18,580 nucleotides of DNA from Verrucomicrobiota bacterium (GTDB taxonomy: Bacteria > Verrucomicrobiota > Verrucomicrobiia > Chthoniobacterales > UBA10450). The notes under the pieces are model-generated. The model saw only the letters and a program-made list of their open reading frames with translations. It was not told the origin of the DNA and did no database searches. The stretch's first letter is position 1, and every line of letters starts with the position of its first letter. Of the stretch, positions 13,216 through 18,580 are shown piece by piece. The DNA is taken from assembly GCA_003218785.1 (NCBI GenBank), contig QHOM01000041.1:1-18580 (forward strand). The letters are read 5' to 3'. The translations under genes and the position numbers were made by a program.

Positions 13216-14643
13216 ATGAATTCGCGTCTCCGAGCCTTGTTTGTCGTTCTTCTGGTCTGGGCGGCGATTTATTTGCCGGCGCTTGGTTCTATCGCGATCA
13301 AAGGAGAAGAGGGACGGCGAATTTTGCCGGCGATCCGGATGGTCGAGACGGGCAACTACATTGTCCCGCAAGTGGGAAGCAACCCTTATTTCCGGAAGCC
13401 GCCATTGGTGAACTGGCTGGTGGCCGCGTCGTTCAAGATTTTTGGGGTGCGTAACGAATGGACAGCGCGCATGCCTTCGGCGATTGCCGTGCTCGCGGTG
13501 GCCATTGCGTTCGTCACGGTTGCGCGCGCCAGTCTTGCCCCAAGCGGATCGACGATCGCCGCGCTCATTTGGTTAACAAATATCGGCATGATAGAAAAAG
13601 GCCGATTAATTGAGATCGAAGCGCTCTATGTTTCCCTTTGCGGTCTGGCAATTATTTTTTGGCTAAGCTTTTGCGTTCAAAAGAAATCTCCGTGGCTCAT
13701 TTGGATTCCCGCATCTATTTTTCTTGGACTTGGTCTGCTGGCGAAAGGTCCAACGCATCTGATTTTTTTTTACGCGATAGTGCTGGCCGTCCTTTGGCAC
13801 ACGAAGAATTGGCGGCTTCTGTATCATCCTGCGCACTTCGCCGCGCTCGCCATCATGCTTGCCATGTTTGCGGCTTGGGCCATTCCCTTTGCCAGAAGCA
13901 CAACCACGCATGTAGCGGTGTCCAAGTGGTCGGTTCAATTCACCGGCCGATTGCGAGGCATCGATTTCAACTTTTTCAGCTGGATTCGAAACATTCCGCG
14001 GGGTCTTATCTATTTTCTGCCATGGATTCTCCTCTTCCCATTCGTTCGGCTTTCGAAATTTCACGATGACGCGCAGCAGCGGCTCGCGCGTGCTCTTGCC
14101 TGGGGAATTACCGTGCCGTTTCTCGCGGTTAATCTGGTTCCCGGCGCGGTCGCTCGATATAGCATGCCGGTATTAGTTCCTGCCTCGTGGGTGCTGGCGA
14201 TGAGTTATGTCGGGGATGCACTGCAGTGGCCCCAAAAGAGGTGGATAAGGAGCGATCGAGATTGGGCCAAAATAGTCGCGGCCTTCGTCGGACTCGGGCT
14301 CGTCGTTGGCGCGATTGGCTATCCGCTCACCGCGGTCGTTTTGAGAAACAGGCAGCAGATAAAAAAAGCCGCTGCGGAAATCAATACTCTCGTGCCAGCG
14401 GGTGAGAGGCTTTATGCGGTGAACCCAGATTATCAGCCGGTATTTTTCTATGTGGAGGCACCGGTGGAATACGTGAGCTACATTAAAAACCTGCCGATCA
14501 ACGCACGTTATTTTCTCGTTCAAACCAACAACGAAGCTGAAGCGGCAGCCACGCAAAAGTGGGCGCCCCGGCATGCGCATCAACTTGCTCGCATACGGGA
14601 TTACCGCAACCGCGAGATGCTTCTCTTCGAAGTCGGTCCCTAA
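13216..14643 (+). CDS. ArnT/GT83-like lipid-linked sugar glycosyltransferase
   Basis: This 475-residue multi-span membrane protein belongs to the GT-C fold (PMT/ArnT group), which moves sugars from a polyprenyl-phosphate donor to lipid A, proteins or other envelope acceptors on the outer face of the inner membrane. The first helix (about 6-24) is followed by the periplasmic loop GEEGRRILPAIRMVETGNYI (30-49) and PYFRKPPLVNWLVA (57-70), the ArnT pattern with E31-E32 at the place of the usual acidic pair. About ten further hydrophobic segments follow to residue 375, then a soluble C-terminal part of 100 residues. Start ATG 13216 overlaps the stop of a four-codon frame (13205-13219) that sits nearer to GGGAGG (13187-13192). 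It is transcribed away from nusA. The sugar and acceptor cannot be told from sequence. Confidence 0.82.
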   Translation: MNSRLRALFVVLLVWAAIYLPALGSIAIKGEEGRRILPAIRMVETGNYIVPQVGSNPYFRKPPLVNWLVAASFKIFGVRNEWTARMPSAIAVLAVAIAFVTVARASLAPSGSTIAALIWLTNIGMIEKGRLIEIEALYVSLCGLAIIFWLSFCVQKKSPWLIWIPASIFLGLGLLAKGPTHLIFFYAIVLAVLWHTKNWRLLYHPAHFAALAIMLAMFAAWAIPFARSTTTHVAVSKWSVQFTGRLRGIDFNFFSWIRNIPRGLIYFLPWILLFPFVRLSKFHDDAQQRLARALAWGITVPFLAVNLVPGAVARYSMPVLVPASWVLAMSYVGDALQWPQKRWIRSDRDWAKIVAAFVGLGLVVGAIGYPLTAVVLRNRQQIKKAAAEINTLVPAGERLYAVNPDYQPVFFYVEAPVEYVSYIKNLPINARYFLVQTNNEAEAAATQKWAPRHAHQLARIRDYRNREMLLFEVGP

Positions 14644-14670
14644 ACGAACATTGACAGGCTCACAAATTGG

Positions 14671-14694
14671 AATTGGTTAGCATGCTAACTAATT
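14671..14694. promoter_or_regulatory. Palindromic operator upstream of marR
   Basis: GTTAGCATGCTAAC (14676-14689) is a perfect 14-base palindrome. The flanks extend the symmetry with AATT on both sides, giving a 24-base inverted repeat with only one mismatched pair (14675/14690). Its core TTAGCATGCTAA is close to the known SlyA/MarR consensus TTAGCAAGCTAA. It ends 10 bases before the marR start, and a perfect -35-like TTGACA lies at 14651-14656. It is very likely the binding site for the MarR protein encoded next. Confidence 0.75.
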
Positions 14695-14704
14695 TGATCT
14701 GTAT

Positions 14705-15250
14705 ATGTCCGATGGCGAAACATTTGGCCCATTGCTCCACGGGACCGCTCGTGCCTGGCGGCAAAAACTCGACCAACGGCTCAAACCAATGGGTCTCAGC
14801 CAGGCAAAGTGGCGCACGCTACTGCATCTGTCTCTCGCCCCAGACGCCCTTACTCAGGCGGAGATTGCGGCGCGCCTGGGTGTGGAAGAGCCCTCTGTAG
14901 TGACCTTGCTACATAGACTGGAGATAGAAGGTTGGATCACGCGAGAGAGCTCACCAGTAGATCGCCGTTGCAAAATGGTGCTTCTCGGCCGGCGGGCCCA
15001 GCGCGTGATCGCGCAGATCAACGCGGCAGCAGACGACCTTCGGCATGAATTGCTTGCCGACATCCCAGCATCCGAGCTGCGAACCTGCGTAAAGGTCTTA
15101 GCACACATTAGCGGCAAGGCGGAGAAGCGCGACAAACTCCGGCGAAATGAGATGCCACCGAGCTATCCAGATGGCAACGGCCAGAAGAGGGATGGGCATT
15201 CGATTACAAAGAAAAAGGCGTTTCGTGGCGCCTCAAGGAGATCTCAATGA
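14705..15250 (+). CDS. MarR-family transcriptional regulator
   Basis: MarR proteins are dimeric winged-helix repressors that release DNA when they bind small phenolic or drug-like ligands. Residues about 8-30 form the first dimer helix (PLLHGTARAWRQKLDQRLKP). The winged helix covers about 35-100, with AEIAARLGVEEPSVVTLLHR as the helix-turn-helix and ITRESSPVDRRCKMVLL as the wing with its usual D-x-R. The product is 181 residues, about 35 longer than usual; the extra tail (from about 145) is basic and polar and may only reflect overlap with the next gene. ATG 14705 lies 10 bases after the palindromic operator. Its TGA overlaps the adaptor's ATG (ATGA, 15247-15250), so it heads the efflux operon and probably represses it. 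Confidence 0.92.
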   Translation: MSDGETFGPLLHGTARAWRQKLDQRLKPMGLSQAKWRTLLHLSLAPDALTQAEIAARLGVEEPSVVTLLHRLEIEGWITRESSPVDRRCKMVLLGRRAQRVIAQINAAADDLRHELLADIPASELRTCVKVLAHISGKAEKRDKLRRNEMPPSYPDGNGQKRDGHSITKKKAFRGASRRSQ

Positions 15251-16449
15251 AGCGCGCGGATGTCTCAAAGCAGGCTATTCCCCGGTGGGCGTATCTGCTG
15301 TTTGTCCTGCTGGCCGCCTTTGTTTTGTATCGGATTTTTCAACATAGGGCGACCGAGGCCGAAGCGGCCCAACCCCCAGTGCGACCGGTTCTTGTCGCGA
15401 AAGTGATTACAAAGGACGTGCCGCTTTATCTCGATGAAATTGGCACCTGCGCTGCGTACGAAACTGTTCAAGTGCAAGCGCAGGTCAGCGGGCAAGTCAT
15501 CGCACGTAATTTTCAAGATGGCGCGGATGTAAAACAAGGTGATTTGCTCTTTACGATTGATCCGCGCCCCTACCAAGCGGCGCTCGAACAGGCACAAGGA
15601 CAGCTCGGGCAAGCCAAATCGAAACTGGTTCTCGATCAAATTACACTGAAGCGCCAGCAGGAGCTGCGCGCGCGGAACGTGATCTCACCGCAAGATCTCG
15701 ATACTGCTCAGGCAACAGTAAAAAGCGATGAAGCTATGGTAAAAACGGCGGAAGGCGCGGTGGCGGCCGCGCAGGTGAATCTCGATTATTGCAACATCCG
15801 CTCGCCGATTAATGGCCGGGCAGGATTGCGACTCGTCGATGTTGGAAATGTCGTGACGGGCGGCAACGGCGGCGGCGGCGGCGCAGTCCTCCTTACGATT
15901 CAGGGACTCGATCCGATCTACACAGATTTCACGGTTTCCGAAACAGACTTGCCGCTCGTGCGGCGTTATCTCGGCGGGCCAAATGTGAAGGTGCAAACGA
16001 ATTCGCCGGACGAGAATCTTCCGGCACGCGTCGGCGATCTTTATTTCATCGACACTGCGGTTCAACCGGGGGCGGGCACAGTGAAAGCGCGCGCCGTCAC
16101 ACCGAACCCGGACCATGCTCTTTGGCCATCGGAATTTGTGCGTGTGCGCTTCATTCTGGATAAGCTGAAAGATGCGGCTCTTGTACCGTCGCAAGCCGTG
16201 CAAATCAGCCAGAGTGGCCCGTTTGTTTTCGTGTTAAGGCCGGACAACACGGTTGATCTGCGCCAGGTCAAACCCGGCCAACGTCAAGAGGGCGACACGA
16301 TAGTGATTGAAAGCGGTCTCAAGGCCGAAGAGACGGTCGTGGTCACTGGACAGCTGGCACTGGCGCCAGGAACAAAAGTGGATCCAAAACCATACAATCC
16401 TCCGGGTCCTCCCAACGGCGGTCAGGTTGCTGCCAAGGCCCCAATGTAG
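15247..16449 (+). CDS. RND efflux periplasmic adaptor (membrane fusion protein, MdtA/AcrA type)
   Basis: The adaptor bridges the inner-membrane pump and an outer-membrane channel. Residues about 12-33 are an N-terminal membrane anchor (RWAYLLFVLLAAFVLYRIF), with no lipoprotein cysteine. The split lipoyl domain begins with VQAQVSGQVIARNFQDGADV (about 76-95) and GDLLFTIDPRPYQAALEQA; the alpha-hairpin spans about 110-175 (LKRQQELRARNVISPQDLD) and the lipoyl half resumes at NLDYCNIRSPINGRAGLRLV. Beta-barrel and membrane-proximal segments follow (YTDFTVSETDLPLVRRYL, LVPSQAVQISQSGPFVFVLR). At 400 residues it is typical. A glycine run (GGNGGGGG, about 204-211) sits in the barrel-domain junction. AAGGAG lies just upstream of ATG 15247. 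The pump gene follows after 15 bases. No outer-membrane channel gene is in view. Confidence 0.94.
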   Translation: MKRADVSKQAIPRWAYLLFVLLAAFVLYRIFQHRATEAEAAQPPVRPVLVAKVITKDVPLYLDEIGTCAAYETVQVQAQVSGQVIARNFQDGADVKQGDLLFTIDPRPYQAALEQAQGQLGQAKSKLVLDQITLKRQQELRARNVISPQDLDTAQATVKSDEAMVKTAEGAVAAAQVNLDYCNIRSPINGRAGLRLVDVGNVVTGGNGGGGGAVLLTIQGLDPIYTDFTVSETDLPLVRRYLGGPNVKVQTNSPDENLPARVGDLYFIDTAVQPGAGTVKARAVTPNPDHALWPSEFVRVRFILDKLKDAALVPSQAVQISQSGPFVFVLRPDNTVDLRQVKPGQRQEGDTIVIESGLKAEETVVVTGQLALAPGTKVDPKPYNPPGPPNGGQVAAKAPM

Positions 16450-16464
16450 AATCGTGTTCCCGAT

Positions 16465-18580
16465 ATGGCTGGAGACGAGCAACACGACGGAGCAGGGGAT
16501 CATGAACATGATTCCGCCCATCTTGCAAAAGATCGGGGCAAATCAGTAACGGCAGCCGCGCCGCCGACGTCACCGCCAGAAGCCAAGTTGGTGCAGGTGA
16601 AAGGCTCGGGGCTCTCGGGGCCGTTTATCCGCCGGCCGGTGATGACAGTCCTGTTGACCTTGTCGGTTATCGTCGCCGGCATTGCTACCTACGGCAAGCT
16701 CGCGGTCAACGATCTGCCCGCGGTTGATTATCCGGTTATCCAGGTCACCTGCTCCTATCCTGGTGCGAATCCGACGACCATGGCGAACAATATCGCCACG
16801 CCGCTCGAGAAACAATTCCTGCAAATTCCAGGGCTCGACATCATCACGAGCGCAAGCACGCAGGGGAATACATCGTTCACTCTCCAGTTTGTTCTCAGCA
16901 AGAGCATCATTGACGCTGCCACAGATGTGCAGGCTGCGATCCAGCGGGCAACCGGGAAGTTGCCTCTGGATCTGCCCAGCCCCCCGACGTTCACAAAAAC
17001 AAATCCGAACGATCAGGCGATTTATCTGGTCGGTTTGCTTTCCGATACACTGACCGACGGCGATCTCTACAAGTATGCGTCCACCGCTGTGGCACAACGC
17101 ATCGCGATTTTGCCTGGTGTATCACAGGTGAATATCTACGGCGTTCAGAGCGCGATTCGAATAAAAGCCGATCCCGCTGGGCTCGCTTCGCGCGGATTGA
17201 CAATGGACGATCTTGCTAGCGCGATCAAAGCGGGAACAGTTTACTCCGGCGCCGGACAATTCGACGGGGCGCACCGTACATTTGTTCTTCTCCCAAACGG
17301 GCAAATCGATCAGGCGGAAGGATATCGCAATCTGATTGTCGCGCGTAACAAAGATAGCTCGCCCGTTTATTTACGCGACGTGGCCGAGGTTCGCCAAAGC
17401 GTGCAGGACGAGCGACTCTCCCGCACATTTTGGATGCGCGGTTTTAATCCGCCCGGCTCCGTGGTGGTGCTGGCCGTCTCGCGCCAGGCGGGCGCAAACG
17501 CGGTTGAGGTTGCGAACTCAGTCAAAGCGCTCTTTCCCGAGATTCGCGCGAGTCTTCCGGGATCGATCACACTTGTCCCGGTATTCGACCGGTCCCAGAG
17601 CATCGTCGATTCCGTTCACGATGTGCAATTTACGCTGATGATCGCATTCATCCTCGTCGTAATGGTGATCTACATCTTCCTTGGTCGCGCCACCGATACG
17701 CTCATTCCCGCGGTCGCGCTTCCATTGTCTTTGCTGCTCACGGTCGCGGTCATGTACATGCTCAACTATTCCATCAACAATTTGACCTTGATGGCGCTGA
17801 CATTAGCGATCGGATTCCTCGTCGACGACGCCATTGTGTTTCTGGAAAACGTGGTGCGTCGCGCGGAGCATGGTGAATCGATTCTGAAAGCTGCTTTCAA
17901 CAGCGCTGGCGAGATTTCCGTCACCATCATGTCGATGACACTGTCGCTGGCCGCCGTTTTCATTCCTCTGGTGTTTTTGCCTGGTTTGCTTGGTCGGATT
18001 TTCCGTGAATTTTCGGTTACGATTATCGTCGCTATTCTCGCTTCGGGACTTATTTCGTTTACACTCACTCCGCTGATGTGCGCGCGCATTCTGGGCGAAC
18101 GCAAAGCCGGGCATAAACGTGCACGCATGGAAAAATGGACCAGCGATTTCATCCAACGCGTGATCGCAGCGTATGGCAGGGCCCTGGACAAATTTCTCGA
18201 TCGCGCCTGGCTGACCGTTCCGATCCTTCTCGGATGCATTGTCGGGCTCTGGTTTTTCTTCACTCATTTGCCGTTCACCTTACTGCCGCCTGGAGACAGC
18301 GGTTTCATCAGGGGAGTTTTCATTGCGCAGGAAGGTTCTTCACCCGCGCAAATGCGTGCCTATCAGCAGCAGGTGAATCAGAAACTCAAGGACGATCAAA
18401 ACATCGGACAGTTTTTCACCCTCGCAGGCTTCGCTGCTCGGACTTCGTCCTCGCAGGGTCTGATTTTTTGTTTTCTCAAACCCAGAAGTCAACGCCTGCC
18501 AATCGAGCAGTGCATCCCGCAATTGCAGAAATCGATCAGCTCAATTCCGGGCATAACCGCGGTCTTACAACCGAACCCGG
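16465..18580 (+). CDS. HAE1-family RND multidrug efflux pump, 3' end outside window
   Basis: RND pumps are trimeric proton-driven exporters in the inner membrane. The frame is open from ATG 16465 to the window end (705 codons of a usual 1020-1060). After the first 50 residues come GPFIRRPVMTVLLTLSVIVA (TM1), a first periplasmic porter domain (SYPGANPTTMANNIATPLEK and IPGLDIITSASTQGNTSF) and VFDRSQSIVDSVHDV before TM2. TM4 carries the proton-relay pair in FLVDDAIVFLENVVRRAEHG (D454, D455). TM7 and the second porter domain begin near 18190-18310 (LLPPGDSGFIRGVF). The ATG follows the adaptor stop by 15 bases, has no strong ribosome site, and gives an unusual His/Asp-rich 50-residue N-terminal extension. 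Sequence resembles MdtB/MdtC more than AcrB, as far as can be judged by eye. Confidence 0.94.
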   Translation, partial: MAGDEQHDGAGDHEHDSAHLAKDRGKSVTAAAPPTSPPEAKLVQVKGSGLSGPFIRRPVMTVLLTLSVIVAGIATYGKLAVNDLPAVDYPVIQVTCSYPGANPTTMANNIATPLEKQFLQIPGLDIITSASTQGNTSFTLQFVLSKSIIDAATDVQAAIQRATGKLPLDLPSPPTFTKTNPNDQAIYLVGLLSDTLTDGDLYKYASTAVAQRIAILPGVSQVNIYGVQSAIRIKADPAGLASRGLTMDDLASAIKAGTVYSGAGQFDGAHRTFVLLPNGQIDQAEGYRNLIVARNKDSSPVYLRDVAEVRQSVQDERLSRTFWMRGFNPPGSVVVLAVSRQAGANAVEVANSVKALFPEIRASLPGSITLVPVFDRSQSIVDSVHDVQFTLMIAFILVVMVIYIFLGRATDTLIPAVALPLSLLLTVAVMYMLNYSINNLTLMALTLAIGFLVDDAIVFLENVVRRAEHGESILKAAFNSAGEISVTIMSMTLSLAAVFIPLVFLPGLLGRIFREFSVTIIVAILASGLISFTLTPLMCARILGERKAGHKRARMEKWTSDFIQRVIAAYGRALDKFLDRAWLTVPILLGCIVGLWFFFTHLPFTLLPPGDSGFIRGVFIAQEGSSPAQMRAYQQQVNQKLKDDQNIGQFFTLAGFAARTSSSQGLIFCFLKPRSQRLPIEQCIPQLQKSISSIPGITAVLQPNP

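Noticed and set aside
1..18580. CRISPR array, insertion sequence or transposase, rRNA, phage genes
   Set aside because: No regularly spaced repeats, no transposase or integrase motifs and no rRNA sequence were seen on either strand.

Overview
The window looks like part of a Verrucomicrobiota chromosome, probably a soil Chthoniobacterales-like lineage. This is inferred from the style of the IF-2, NusA and DUF6249/sigma genes and from the moderately GC-rich coding sequence; no rRNA or other decisive marker is present. It has a degenerate accessory block on the left (about 1-4625), a small membrane-protein/ECF sigma cassette (4796-6307), a core translation/transcription operon on the minus strand (6304-13056), and an envelope/efflux block on the plus strand (13216 to the window end).

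The left block holds two genes that normally serve nonribosomal peptide or polyketide assembly lines: a Sfp-type phosphopantetheinyl transferase (516-1211, +) and an MbtH-like protein (3188-3394, -). No synthetase is visible. Between them lies a minus-strand pair joined by an ATGA overlap: a PRMT-like methyltransferase broken by a frameshift and the N-terminal half of a DDAH-type amidinotransferase. Further right are a C-terminal scrap of a Gfo/Idh/MocA oxidoreductase and an emfourin-like protease-inhibitor gene without a clear start. The block ends at the 5' half of a tRNA-Gly(GCC) gene that is cut at the anticodon loop. I read this as a decayed genomic island or the eroded edge of a biosynthetic cluster.

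The middle cassette is a secreted/membrane DUF6249-type protein, an ECF sigma factor and a short two-helix membrane protein that may be its anti-sigma partner. It converges on ribF with overlapping 3' ends.

The core operon reads nusA-infB-rbfA-nrnA(DHH)-truB-ribF, the classical bacterial order without rimP at its head. A promoter and a strong intrinsic-terminator hairpin sit in the short nusA leader, suggesting attenuation. infB is broken: a stretch of about 40-45 codons between its second and third structural domains is missing and the frame changes, which is unexpected in an essential gene and may be an assembly error. Two intergenic inverted repeats and a GACGAATG-rich spacer lie inside the operon.

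The right block starts with an ArnT/GT83-like lipid-linked glycosyltransferase divergent from nusA. It is followed by a MarR regulator with a near-perfect palindromic operator, an RND periplasmic adaptor (ATGA-coupled to marR) and an HAE1-type RND pump that runs off the window. Together these form a self-regulated multidrug efflux operon.
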